Assembly: GCA_026874595.1 (NCBI GenBank) | Contig: CM049310.1 | Span: 3,968,001-4,032,000, forward strand | DNA: 64,000 bases | Reading direction: 5' to 3' | From: Sipunculus nudus | Lineage: Eukaryota; Annelida; Sipuncula; Golfingiida; Sipunculidae | Shown: in pieces, positions 25,508 through 36,600 of the stretch | How the letters are laid out: each line of letters begins with the position of its first letter | Position numbering within the stretch: position 1 is the first letter of the stretch | Program-made: the position numbers and the translations under genes | Notes under the pieces: model-generated | Databases searched by the model: none | The model's input: the letters and a program-made list of their open reading frames with translations, nothing else | Told to the model about the DNA's origin: nothing

Positions 25508-25897
25508 TGCACAGTATATATATGCTCCTACTTATTTCTCAGTAGTGATTTGACAAATCGGCCTGAAATGATGCATGTCCATACATCTTGGATAGTTTTG
25601 TCGTATACAAGACTTGTGGCACTACCTTTAATTGTTTTTGGGTTTCATACATCTGTGCACATATCCCAAGAGAGGTTTGAAGTATCTGCCTGAAATTTTT
25701 CATGTCCATACGTCTTAGAGGGCTTTCATGTACACAAGACTGGTGGTACTACCTATGCTTATTTTGTGTTGTGTACATCCATGTCAGTATTTCAGGAGCA
25801 ATGTTTGTGTGATTGGTGCATATATTCAGATTATAAATGTTTAGTACTTGCATCGTACATTTACATATTGCACATGTACTTAAAAAGTATTGGTCCC
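25508..25897 (+). mobile_element. Family C element, continuation after nested A2
   Basis: Continues the copy begun at 21558 and matches 1564-1683 plus 3093-3215. It lacks the C 3' terminus, so the copy is 3'-truncated near 25897. It also supplies the empty site for the family B insertion at 1684-3092. Confidence 0.6.
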
Positions 25898-26051
25898 TAA
25901 TAATAGTATCATCAAGTGGCAAAACTTTTCAGATTTCAGAAATTAAATGATTGTAATATATGGCTATCCTCTTATAGACAGTAACGTACAGATTGTGTAT
26001 ATTGTTTAAATTTTAAAGTTACAGGTTTGTATTTAAGAAGATTCATCAGGC

Positions 26052-26307
26052 TACTGTGGTCGCCTTTTTATTCGCGAGGGTTTTAATTTCGCAATATTCG
26101 GGAACATGAAATAACCACAAATATTAAACCCTCTGGAATAAAATGCCTCATCAACTGATATAGGTATAGGTTCTGGTACAATATATGTATACTGCTATAC
26201 TTAGAGGTATAGGTTCTGGTACAATCACAAAAATGAACCCTTGCGAAATGCTCAAAATGAATAAATCATGAAATTTCAGCCTCACGAATAAAAAGCCAAC
26301 CACAGTA
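26052..26307. mobile_element. Tc1/mariner-type MITE with TA target duplication
   Basis: Flanked by TA at 26052-26053 and 26306-26307. The left TIR CTGTGGTCGCCTTTTTATTC (26054 on) faces the right end GAATAAAAAGCCAACCACAG (ending 26305), inverted with few mismatches over about 25 bp. The interior has a short tandem phrase (ggtataggttctggtacaat, near 26162 and 26206). No transposase. TA duplication and short TIRs are typical of Tc1/mariner non-autonomous elements. Confidence 0.7.
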
Positions 26308-27490
26308 ATTAAAAGATTACTTGTAACTCTGATAAAAGTCTTAAAAGCCTAATGGGGGGGGGGGGGGGGGCGCAAAATCCAGAATGATAATATGGGTAAA
26401 GTACTGTATTGTAACTGGTACTGGTATAACTTTCAGGTGTAAAGCATAGAAACTACTTGAGCAGTTGGTATTAAATTACAGATAATTTAATGTTCCAATC
26501 TAAAGCATGTTTTCTGGTGTATTTCAACATTGACTGTTTATTTAACCAGGTCACTTTGCAGTTTATATATAAAATAAATGTTCTTTGGTTCTAAAAGTTC
26601 TAAATTAAGATTGTCTGGTGTCCATGAAACACACCCCGAGGCTAGTTTAAGTTTACTTAGCTTTTCCTGCACATAACTACCTTTATCTGGATAAATAAAT
26701 GATAAATATTGGAGGAGAAGTTCTTTCAATCTCTGACACAAGATCTCAAGACTTCACATATTTGTGTGTCTGCACTTACTGACCAACTGTGACACATGTC
26801 TGCAAGATGCATGTTTTTATACACATTCTAAACATGTATTATTCTCTATCCAAACTCTAAATTACTATTATAAAGTCATTGACTTGGGACATCAGTTTAA
26901 ACCAAGGTAAATTTTGTTCTATGTCACTCTAAAGCTTGGCCTTGAGTGAGGTCAGTTGATTTACATTTCAGGACATATTATGTACACAGCTTACACTGTG
27001 GTCTGAATACTAAGTAGTTTTGATGTTCTTAAGAGGTGAAAGGTCATGAAAAAATAGCTGTCGTCCCCAAACATTGCTCCACCAGGGTCCTCATTTTTTC
27101 AAGTGTTATTCAGGTGATGCTTGTCAATCAAATTTGATTGATGGACATGTGTCATTATACTTAAATTAGTACTTGCGGTATATTTCAGTTGTAATGGTTT
27201 CAGGCTTATCTGTTGATCATGGTAATGATAGTTAATAAAGCTTATTGTCTTATTGACAGTAAGGGTCTAACTGAAAGACTTAATTTGCATTCTCTCTTGC
27301 AGATAGAAATGGCATGATAAAAATTATTGGCTCTCCCAGTACCTGTTGGGGCTGGATAACCTTTGATCTATTTATAATAAAACATTATAGTTTAAGATAC
27401 TATGATGTCATTGTTTCTTTCATCACAAGATTATCCTTCCTGCAAAGTACAGCATTGGTTGTCTTGTTTACATGTTAGCATTAGTGATTA
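26308..27490 (+). other. CAP large intron, unique stretch
   Basis: Contains a G17 run (26354-26370) and otherwise unremarkable AT-rich sequence. The short minus-strand frame at 26538-26741 has no recognisable domain. Confidence 0.45.
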
Positions 27491-28652
27491 TTGTATCCGC
27501 CAAAACAGAGTTTTGCTGATACTATGTTTTCAGCTGCATGCCGCCGCCACCGCGTAGGTTTCCGGAGAACTCCTCCGTAACCGCTGGGCGGAATTTTACG
27601 AAACCCAGGATTATGTTTGGGTCACATGTGAACTGCTACGCCCCGATTTTGTTTTGACCTCTGACCTTTCCTCTGCGCTCTGCGTCCGTTTGTGCGTCTG
27701 TTTCCACACATAAACCCACATATCTCGGGAACTGTTTTTTTGCACAAATGTAGCCCTTGGAGAGCTTTATAAAATACACAAAAAAATGGTGGCGCCACCT
27801 GCAACCATGTTTGCACAGTGTCCATCTGTTCGTCTGCCTTGGGTTAAAATCACTCATATCTCTGCAGTGACTTGACTAATTCACCTGAAATTTGGCATGC
27901 GTATACATCCTGGATAGCTTTTCTGATTTTGTGACAGGTGGCGCCACCTACATTTACGTTTATGCTGCAGACATCCAAGCTCATATCTCAGGAACCGTTT
28001 GACCGATCAGGAAAATTTTTTTGCACAAATGTAGCCCTTGGAGAGCTTTATAACATACGTAAAACTGGTGGCGCCACCTGCAGCCATTTTTGCACAGCTC
28101 CTGTCTGTTTGTCTGCCATGGGATAAAATCACTCATATCTCAGCAGTGGTTTGACATATCTGGCTAAAATTTTGCAGGTTTATACATCCCTGACAGCTCT
28201 CTTGATTTGATGACAGGTGGAGCCACCTGCATTCTAGATTATGCAGCAGACATCCAAGCTCATATCTTGGGAACCGTTTGACCGATTGGGCCAAAGTTTT
28301 GCATGTGTATAGTTCTCACATAGCTCTTTATCATACGCAAAACTGGTGCCGTCACCTGCAACCATTTTTGCTCAGCGTCCATCTGATTGTCTGCCACGGG
28401 CTAAAATCACTCATATACATGTAGTGGTTTGACTTATCTGCCTTAAATTTTGCATATGTATACAACTGGGACGGCTTTCTGGATTTTGTGGTGGGGGGGC
28501 AACCTTCATACACAATTTTGCTGCAGACATCCATGCTAATATGCAACACTTCACTCTATTTCCTCTTGCCACTTAATTCATGCCTCACTTCACCCGTTCC
28601 ACTCTGATTTAGGCGGATACACGTAGTCGCTTGTCGACTACCCGTATTCTAG
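27491..28652 (+). mobile_element. Family B element, best-preserved complete copy
   Basis: Opens TTGTATCCGCC (27491-27501). The start folds as GTATC/GATAC (27493-27497 with 27518-27522), enclosing AAAAC/GTTTT. Near the 3' end GGCGGATACA (28612-28621) is the perfect complement of TGTATCCGCC. It is followed by hairpin GTAGTCGCTTGTCGACTAC (28623-28641, 7-bp stem) and terminal CTAG (28649-28652), then TT. Interior: tandem units with AGGTGGCGCCACCT palindromes near 27786, 27936 and 28066. Best reference copy for the family. Confidence 0.8.
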
Positions 28653-28894
28653 TTAATCCTGCAGTAGTGCTGGTACATTATATCATAGATTAAATTTTCT
28701 GCTCATGTCACTGTAAGAATCCAAATGACTCATTTCTGCCCAATGTGCTTGCCTTATAACAGATATGGTGTGAAGGGGCTACTATTTAAAGTCAAAAGTC
28801 ACTTTCCATTGGATTATCATATATCATAGTTGTGTTGATAAAGAAGCTTATAAGGATGCAGATATTGACCTTGATATACTGTTCAGCCAGTGTT
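28653..28894 (+). other. CAP large intron, short unique spacer
   Basis: No repeat termini or exon; separates the family B copy from the outer family A element. Confidence 0.4.
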
Positions 28895-29123
28895 TTTAGC
28901 TCAGCTGACTATTTGTCAGCTGAGCTATAGTTGTGGTCCATTGTGCGTCGTCTGTCCGTCCGTCCATCCGTCCGTCCGTAGATGTGGCACGTTTTGAAAC
29001 CGTAAGACCTAGGAATCCAAAATTCTGCATAATGTTAGATGTCCCCAAGATCTCCTACCAAGGCGAAAACTGGGTCTTTGCGACTTTGTTCCTTTGAGAA
29101 ATTAAGGAAAAACCTCAATTTTT
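28895..29123 (+). mobile_element. Outer family A element A3, 5' segment
   Basis: AGCTCAGCTGAC-tattt-GTCAGCTGAGCT (28898-28926) forms a perfect 12-bp stem. The body matches the second module of A2 (24010-24095). It is broken at an oligo-T by a family C element. The element appears to resume at about 31830-31928 and again at 37863-39957, making it the outermost layer of an 11-kb nest. Confidence 0.65.
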
Positions 29124-29411
29124 AGCGAACCTGTGAGCTTATGCGATGGTGTGGCGTGGTCCGTCGGCCGTAGTCCATCTTCCGTCGTCCGTCGTCTGTA
29201 CATTAACCCATACTATCTTGAAAATGGCAAGAGGTAGCATCACGAAATATAATGCAAAAAATTAGTCATCTAAAAAACTATATCGGATTTTGCTTATTTT
29301 ATGGCTAACTGCATTTTCTTAGATTTTATAAGGAAAAAGCTAAAAAAGCTTTAAAAATCTTCTTCTCCGAAACTGTTCAGCCAAATTGTCCAATATTTCA
29401 CAGAAATGATT

Positions 29412-29898
29412 TTGTTTGAATGATTTATTGACACAATACATAGTAAGTACATTCATGTGGTATTCTACCTAAGCACATATATAAATATAAACATGTATCA
29501 ATAGATTGAGCGCAAGCTACTTAAAGCTTATGAAGCTCGCTCCTGAATTCTAAAGTGGTAATTTTCTGATGCATGGCAAGGGGGGGGGGGGTGATGTTAA
29601 CATATTGATGACTGGAGTATCATGGAAGATGTGGATAGCATAATGACTATGTTTTTAGTTGTGATTTGGAAAGTGTAAGGTGCCAGTTGAGAGGAGAGAG
29701 AGAGTTTTGGTGGGTGTGGGATGAGTTTGTCAAAATCGTCAAATTATTTTATGTTAGAATCTGTTTGAGTTTTCAATAAAGTTTGCTACTGATTCGAATA
29801 TTTCCTTGTTTGATTTGTCATCTATTTTTGGGTTACCAAAAAGTAAAACTTTTAATGGGGTATCCCTAGGTAAGTATGTTTTCCTAGTGGAGTTATAG
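29412..29898 (-). mobile_element. 5'-truncated LINE fragment with target duplication
   Basis: A 487-bp insertion flanked by direct repeats AGAAATGATT (29402-29411 and 29899-29908). On the minus strand 29898-29754 is an open frame of 47 codons ending in a stop (29756-29754). It contains VLLFGNP, EIFESVANFIENS and a terminal RF, the pattern of the extreme C-terminus of LINE reverse-transcriptase proteins in invertebrates. A 3' UTR with AATAAATC near the end follows. It is broken off at its 5' side, as is usual for target-primed insertions. Confidence 0.7.
29754..29898 (-). pseudogene. LINE ORF2 C-terminal remnant
   Basis: About 47 codons without a start, running from the truncated 5' edge of the LINE fragment to a stop. 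The motif order (FGNP, then a KEIFESV..FI amphipathic stretch, then NRF-stop) resembles the C-terminal tail of non-LTR retrotransposon polymerase proteins. The family (CR1, RTE, Nimb or other) cannot be decided. It is the only transposon coding sequence recognised in the window and cannot be functional. Confidence 0.6.
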
Positions 29899-31033
29899 AG
29901 AAATGATTCCTGGAATAATCTTTCTCAAGTTTGTTCGAATGGTTAAAGTTCGGTGATTTTTAGCCGAGTTACAGGAAGTTGAACTTAGTCATCTGTCCAT
30001 AAAAGCATACTAAAATTACAATCTCAGAAACGGCTGGAGCTATCATCACCAAATTTTATGCCAATGTTGTTCACATGAGACATATCTGAAATTGAGGTAT
30101 TGGTGGCGCCACCTGCAGGGACCTTTTTTGTACGGGGATCATCAGTGCCCGTATCATACTGATGGCTACAAAAAACTTCTTCTCTGAAACCATATGGCCA
30201 ATTAGTTTAATATCGCACAGAAATGATCCTAGGGTAGTGCTTTCTGAAATTTCTTCAAAGGGTCTAAGTTCAGTGACTTTTGGCTGAGTTATGGGAAGCT
30301 CAATTTAGTCATATGCTGTAACAGCCCATTTTAGCTCAGTGGCTACAAAGATCTTCTCCTCAAAAACCACTAAGCCAAATTCTTAAATCTCACACATTAA
30401 TTATCCTTAGATGTTGATAATTCAAGTTTGTTCAAATGGTTTTGGTTCAGTGATTTTTGGCTGAGTTATGGGAAGCTTAACTTAGCCATTTTGCTGTATT
30501 TTCCCATATGAGTTATAAACCTGTAAATTTTTTTTTGACTGGCCCTACTGAGGCCAATTTGATTAATATTTTACAAGAATAATCCCCTGAATAATTCTTA
30601 TAATAATTGTCTTTTATGGTTCCAAAGAATGAATTTTGGCTGAATAATAAAGGTTCAATTGAGTCATTTTACCATATATGTTAGCTGTATGAAGCAGATA
30701 CACAGATACATCTAGATACATCTAGACTGGCACCAGTTTATCAGCATTTATTACATCATGCCTCTAGACATCTAGATTTCAGGTTATCTATGGTTAATAT
30801 TGACAAAAATGTTTTTTAAAAGCTTTTAAAAAATGTAGATTTATGATTTTTAGATATTCCTCATGCGTGGCAATGTTTACAATCACAGCTACCGTATACA
30901 GCTCTCTGTGGGTATATAAAGACGGCTGTACATGGATTATAAATAATTGGTATCCATAGTCAAATTAATTCAAGATTTTGCCATCAGTGAGATGTATCTG
31001 TATTACAACTTTGCATTCAATATGCATCTGTAT

Positions 31034-31186
31034 AGAAAGATGTTGAATGGCCATGCTGGTCCATCTCATGGAGATATAGAACAAGAATACACAGAAAAAG
31101 TCGGATCACCCCGTATGGGAATCGAACCCATGACCCTCCGATTGCCGGTCGTCTGCTCTACCACTGAGCTAACAGGGATCCCCAAC
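31034..31186 (-). mobile_element. tRNA-derived SINE with 14-bp target duplication
   Basis: A 153-bp insertion between exact direct repeats ATATGCATCTGTAT (31020-31033 and 31187-31200). On the minus strand a tRNA-like head spans 31178-31108. It has an A-box region TAGCTCAGTGGTAGAGC, a perfect T arm ATGGG-TTCGATT-CCCAT (31131-31115) and a 6-of-7 acceptor stem. The anticodon arm is broken: only three pairs, and C instead of T before the anticodon. So it is not a functional tRNA. A roughly 70-base unrelated tail follows to 31034. The uninterrupted site can be seen in the paralogue near 780-800. Confidence 0.85.
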
Positions 31187-31208
31187 ATATGCATCTGTAT
31201 CAATTTTT

Positions 31209-31830
31209 AGTGAACCTGTGAACTAATGCGATGATGTGGCATCGTTTGTCTTCTGTACGTTTACCCATACTATTTTGATAATGATTGGAGCTAGCATCAT
31301 GAAATTTAATGCAAAATATTAGCCATCTGAAAAATTTTCTTAAATTTTGTAGAGAAAAAGCTAAAAAAACCTTTAAAAATCTTCTCCTCCGAAACACTCA
31401 AGCCAAATTGTTCAATATTTCACAGAAATAATCTTTTATACCATCTCCCTCAATTTTGTTCAGGAATTTGAACTTAGTCATCTGTCCAAAAAAGCATACT
31501 AAAATGACAGTCTCAGAAACAGCCAGAGCTGTCATCACCAAATTGTTTGCCAGTGTTGGTCACATGAGTCATATGTGAAATTCAGGTATTGATGGCACCA
31601 CCTGAATTGACCTATTTTTGTACGGGGATCATTGGTCATCTATACATTAATCCATAATTTCTCAGGAATAGCAGGAGCTACCATTCCCAGATTTTATGCA
31701 ATAATCTGTCACATATCAAATTTTGTGGGATTCAGCTTATTTTTTTGCTATCTGCATATACTTAGATTTTATAAGGAAAAAGCTGACAATATTTTAAAAG
31801 TTGTTTAAATTGTAAATTGTCTCAATTGTA
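31209..31830 (+). mobile_element. Second family C element, truncated
   Basis: AGTGAACCTGTGAAC (31209-31223) in an oligo-T, followed by C body up to about 31800. There the sequence changes to family A body. No C 3' end. The boundary is approximate. Confidence 0.5.
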
Positions 31831-31928
31831 AAACATGTTTAAGCTATGGACTTTTTTCCAGTAATATAACTTTAATTTATCAAAATTAAAGTATATTCCC
31901 AAAATTAGATTAAAATCTTTTAAATTTT
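31831..31928 (+). mobile_element. Outer family A element A3, middle segment
   Basis: Matches 24310-24412 of A2 (aagctatggacttttttccag ... aaatcttttaaattttt). It is cut at an oligo-T by the start of the inner family A copy and resumes at 37863. Confidence 0.6.
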
Positions 31929-33234
31929 TAGCTCAGCTGACTATAAGTCATCTGAGCTATAGTCGTGGTCCATTGTCCGTCGTCTGTCTGTCTGTCCGTC
32001 CGTCCATAAGACTGGCACGTTTCGACACCATTGGACCTACGAATCTGAAATTCGGCATACAGTTAGATGTCCCCAAAATCTCCTACCATGCCAAAAATTG
32101 GGTAAATATAACTTCTTTCCTTCGAGATATTTAGGAAAAACCTCAATTTTTTATTAAAATCTATTTTCACACTTCAGGACTGCCTAATATCAAAGCCACT
32201 CATCTTGTTTTCTTCATTTTTACCATAAATATTCCTCTATATGGTTCCTGTGTACATGCCAGAAATTAAGTCAGTATTATTTAATTTTAAAAAAGTTATG
32301 GGCCCAAACATAATGGACTTAGTGAAAAAATGAGGAAAGATACTTGGTCACTTAAGACCAAAAGTGTTAAAGGTAGGAACTTTTTTTCAGTAATACTACT
32401 TTAAATAATCAAAATTTAATTGTATACCAAAAATTAGATCAAAATCTGTTAAATTTTTTTAAATATTGGCAAAAATAAAAAATTGGTACCTTTATTTTTG
32501 CCCAAGTTTGACCATGGCACGTTTTTTTCCTGTAAGTACTGTGGATTTAATTTTCAAAGAATGTTTTTGTTACCATTTCAACTGTTAAAACAAAAAATTT
32601 GAAACCAGATGATCAAAAACTGTAGATTTTATTCACGTTTTCAAGCACCATTTCACATATTGTTTACATCAAGCTAGTGTTATGCAGTTTACTAGAGCTC
32701 AGCTACCCAGCTTCAGCTCTAAGTTCCTTAAATTTTGCATACAGTTAGATGTCCCCCAAATCCTCTACCATACTAAAAGTTTGGTCACTAGGACTGCATT
32801 CCTTCGAGATATTAAGAAAAAACTTCATTTTTCCATTAAAAACCCATTGTTACACTTTAAGATTGCCTAATATCAAAACCACTGATCTGACTTTGATCAT
32901 ATATAATATTCATATTTTTCTATACATTTGCTATGCATATGCCAGAAATGATGTCAGTATTGTGTAATTGTTTTAAGTTCTAGGCCCAAACATAATGCAC
33001 TTTGTAAAAAATAAAAAAAAATATATTTATTCTCTTTACATGAAAATTGCTGAAGGTAGAGATTTTTTGCCAGGGATATAACATTATTTGATTGAGATTC
33101 AATTGTATTCCCAAAATTAGTTCTGAATTTTTCATATTTTATAAGTTATTAGCATAAATATAAAATCAGTACCTTAAATTTTGCCCAACTTTGGCCATGG
33201 CATGTTTTTTCCTGTAAGCACTGTTGATTTAATT

Positions 33235-33397
33235 TTCTTATCTTGCACATGTAAGGATTTTAGCTTCTAAATTCTGAAGTTAGAAAAGGAATTGGTCAAA
33301 AACTAGCTTTTATGAAAGTTTTTATGAGACCATATCACACCTTGGCTGTACTGAAGCCCCTCTTTTATGTCCCCACATTTACCTTTCAGGCCAATAG
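33235..33397 (+). repeat. 165-bp direct repeat, left copy
   Basis: About 93% identical by eye to 35245-35405; both are family A body (compare 9590-9730). The two copies bracket an unrelated 1.85-kb insert. Confidence 0.8.
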
Positions 33398-33976
33398 GAG
33401 CATCCACTGTTATTGTTTACTTGCCCCCATCCCCAAGCATGCGAACTGGCTGGAAGGCAAAAGCCTACCCTGTCCACTGCAGTGTCAAGTGCTGTTTATA
33501 TGGCTGAGCCAGCTTTGTTTCCTGTGTTGTTTCCCTATGCTCTGCACACACAAATATGCTGCAGTTATACAACTTACAACACTATGTGGACACTTTACAT
33601 CAGACATCAAAGGAGAAGTATTTATACAAATTTCATATGAATGAGGAATCAGTAGCTCTGCCTGATCCATACAAGCTTGAAGAGGGCTGGTGTGAGATAA
33701 TATGGAAGCTTAGCCTGACAATGGCCACATTCACCAGTACCTTATTGACCGGCCAAATCCTTTTATAAATGGGCCCAACAAGGCATACAGGTCCCTAATT
33801 ACTTCAGGTGTGGAAATGCTTCCTCAAGACAAAGGTCATACCATCACAAAATGTTAATAAGAAGCCTCATGATATAAATTTTATTTTATTACACTTTGTA
33901 AATAGTGATAATTGCATTCAATAACCAGGCTACAATAAAACATACTCAAAAGACTAAAACAACAACTATAAATATA

Positions 33977-34030
<54 letters not shown>

Positions 34031-34129
34031 ATTTTATATATGATAGAGGGCCCTACTCTTCTGGTGCAGGCTACCTAGCAGAATTGTGTTATAAATAGAT
34101 AAATAAATAACTATATATGTATATATGTA

Positions 34130-34193
<64 letters not shown>

Positions 34194-34351
34194 TATATTA
34201 TGAAATATATTGATTTTAAATTATATTAATGTATATTGAATATATAGATATATTATATAAATAATGAATATTTATTAATTATATTTATATTGTATATTTA
34301 CACTTAAACATATTACATAATTTTATATATTATATATTTATATACAACATG

Positions 34352-34403
<52 letters not shown>

Positions 34404-35243
34404 TTATATACAACATGTATATATATATATATATATTTATACATATATTTATTATATATATATGAATATAAATAATATTGATTACATAATTGATATAAAT
34501 GTTTCATATTATATATTATATATATATTAATTAAACAACATACATATTATATATATTAAATTATTTAATTATATTTATTACAAAATTGATACTAATATGT
34601 TATATATTAAAAATATTACATTTATATAGATCAAACAAAATATTTATAAATATTAATTTTTAAGATTTAGTTTACATATAATATATATTACGAAATATAC
34701 TTATTATTAATTATAATACTCTTATATTATATATATTGTATATATTAATATATACATATTCATTATATTTTTACTGCATATTTACATGTTATACATGTAA
34801 TTCTATACATATATTAGTTACATATTGTATATTTCTATTTAAATATACATGTAAAAAAAATATATGTTTATATATATATAAGAAAGCTAATTCCTGCCTC
34901 CTCCTTGTGTCTGTTTGCTAGTGCACCCAATAGTTGTTGCGGAATCTTAACTGATGATTAACACATTGTTGATGGAGAGGAGCAGAGCAAATAAAGCATC
35001 TTTGGATGAGACAAACCCAATGGCAACAATGCTTTTGGGCTTATTAAATGGTTGGAGAAGTACTTTACAATTGGAAATTAACCATAAAACTTATGAAATA
35101 ACCAAGATAAAGACAGAGCAGTAAGGGCCAGTCAGTAGTGTAACACCATACAGCAAACATGGTTGGCTGGGTCAGCAGCTCAGTGTCTTGCCTACCAGCC
35201 CTCCAGCTGTCAGCAGGCAGTGGGGGATGTGACGTCACTGTGT
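33398..35243. other. Insert of unknown type bracketed by direct repeats
   Basis: Not family A sequence. The left 560 bp is moderately GC and without a recognisable gene, the centre is the AT satellite, and the right 350 bp ends with a perfect TGACGTCA palindrome (35231-35238, CREB-type site). Its frames, including 33312-33644, are not convincing proteins. Confidence 0.45.
33962..34900. repeat. AT/TA microsatellite and derived satellite
   Basis: Long pure (TA)n tracts at about 33980-34027 and 34136-34186, with (TA)n/(GTATAT)n stretches to 34440, embedded in almost GC-free sequence to about 34880. The short frames here read as Ile-Tyr repeats and are artefacts. Confidence 0.95.
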
Positions 35244-35244
35244 A

Positions 35245-35405
35245 ATTTTCATATCTTGCACTGGTAAGGATTTAAGCTGCTAAATTCTGAAGTTATAAAA
35301 GGAATTGGTCAAAAACTAGCTTTTATGAAAGTTTTTATGAGACCATATCACACCTTGGCTGTACTGAAGCCCCTCTTTTATGTCCCCACATTGACCTTTC
35401 AGGCC
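35245..35405 (+). repeat. 165-bp direct repeat, right copy
   Basis: Pair of 33235-33397. Right of it the family A body continues in register with 9750 onward, which the left copy does not do. Confidence 0.8.
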
Positions 35406-36482
35406 AATTATGCATGCTTGAAGCGAGGCACTCTGCAGCCAGCCAGCTCTTGGGTGGCTTCAACTGGATCTAACTGTCCAACCCCCTCCACTAGTATTTG
35501 TTTAGGCCATAAACATAACAATAATCTTTTTTTTAATTCTTGGTTTATGATAAGAACTTAAAAAAAATAAATGGAAAAGGAATTTATAGTTAATGAGTTA
35601 CAGGGGATTACCTTGCAATTACTGATCATTTATGGATCTTCCATGGATGGCCAAAATTGTATTTCAAATGATACCATGCAGTCACCATTGGGTATTTTTC
35701 ATTTCAACCATAAAAATGACAAATGACAAATATATAATTAAAATAAATTGTTGTTTACTATTAGGGATTATATGAAGCAAGATAATGATAGACAAGGATG
35801 CAGTTGATTATATTAAATTAATCTAAATTTCCAGGTATTTTTCAGGTGTTTAACTTGTTGGTTTATGTTTATTACAAAATTAAAATAATAAATAAATATG
35901 TAAAAAATTTAAAATATTACTCAGACAAGTGCTCATTAAAGATTTTAATTTGTTTGACTTAAAACTCATGGTTGTATCAGTTTTTACATGATACTGGCTA
36001 AATAATCAAAATTTATATTGCTGGTCCTTTATTTCAGTTCATAAAATTAAACATTCCCAACTCCAGTTTGCTCCTGGTATAATATATTGGGTGTTTTGAT
36101 CTTTGGATTAATTTTAACATATGTATTAGTTTTATAGCTGAGAATACTTTTCTTTTTTTTCTGATACCATTTAAAAAAATATAAATATTCAAATTTTTCC
36201 TGTTAGTGCTGTGGATTTAATTTTCACAGCATTTACACATTTCATCTGTTAAAATCTGAAATTTGAAACCAATTAATCAAAAACTGTAGATTTCATTCAA
36301 GTTTCCAGGTACCATGTCTTCATTGTTTACATCAGATCAGTATAAATGCAGTGTACTGGGCAGTTACATAACACCTTCAGGTCTGACCTACTGCCACTGT
36401 GAGTGTCTGGGTCAGGCTGGGTCAGGCAGTAATTACCAGAGGGCCTCTCTTTCTTTCTTCTCTCTCTGTCTGGCAGTCTAGG

Positions 36483-36526
<44 letters not shown>

Positions 36527-36551
36527 GCTTTTTCTCTTTCTTCCTATATCT

Positions 36552-36598
<47 letters not shown>
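36483..36598. repeat. (TC)n microsatellite
   Basis: Two pure CT tracts (about 36483-36522 and 36554-36598) separated by a short imperfect pyrimidine stretch. Confidence 0.95.

Positions 36599-36600
<2 letters not shown>

Larger units (their letters stand above)
29124..31208 (+). mobile_element. Family C element, itself invaded by a LINE and a SINE
   Basis: Starts AGCGAACCTGTGAGC (29124-29138) with a GTCC-rich head. The body is cut by a LINE fragment (29412-29898) and by a SINE (31034-31186) and is otherwise collinear with 1-800. It gives the cleanest version of the C 5' motif. A second C copy starts at 31209 inside its tail, in an oligo-T. Confidence 0.65.

Noticed and set aside
31108-31178. 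Functional tRNA gene on the minus strand
   Set aside because: The anticodon stem has only three pairs, position 33 is C not T, one acceptor pair is missing, and it sits inside a TSD-flanked insertion, so it is a SINE head.
33312-33644. Shared N-terminal peptide of frames at 33312 and 35325
   Set aside because: The similarity comes from the 165-bp DNA repeat of family A body, not from a duplicated gene.
34313-34507. Ile/Tyr-rich minus-strand frame
   Set aside because: Pure translation of the AT microsatellite.
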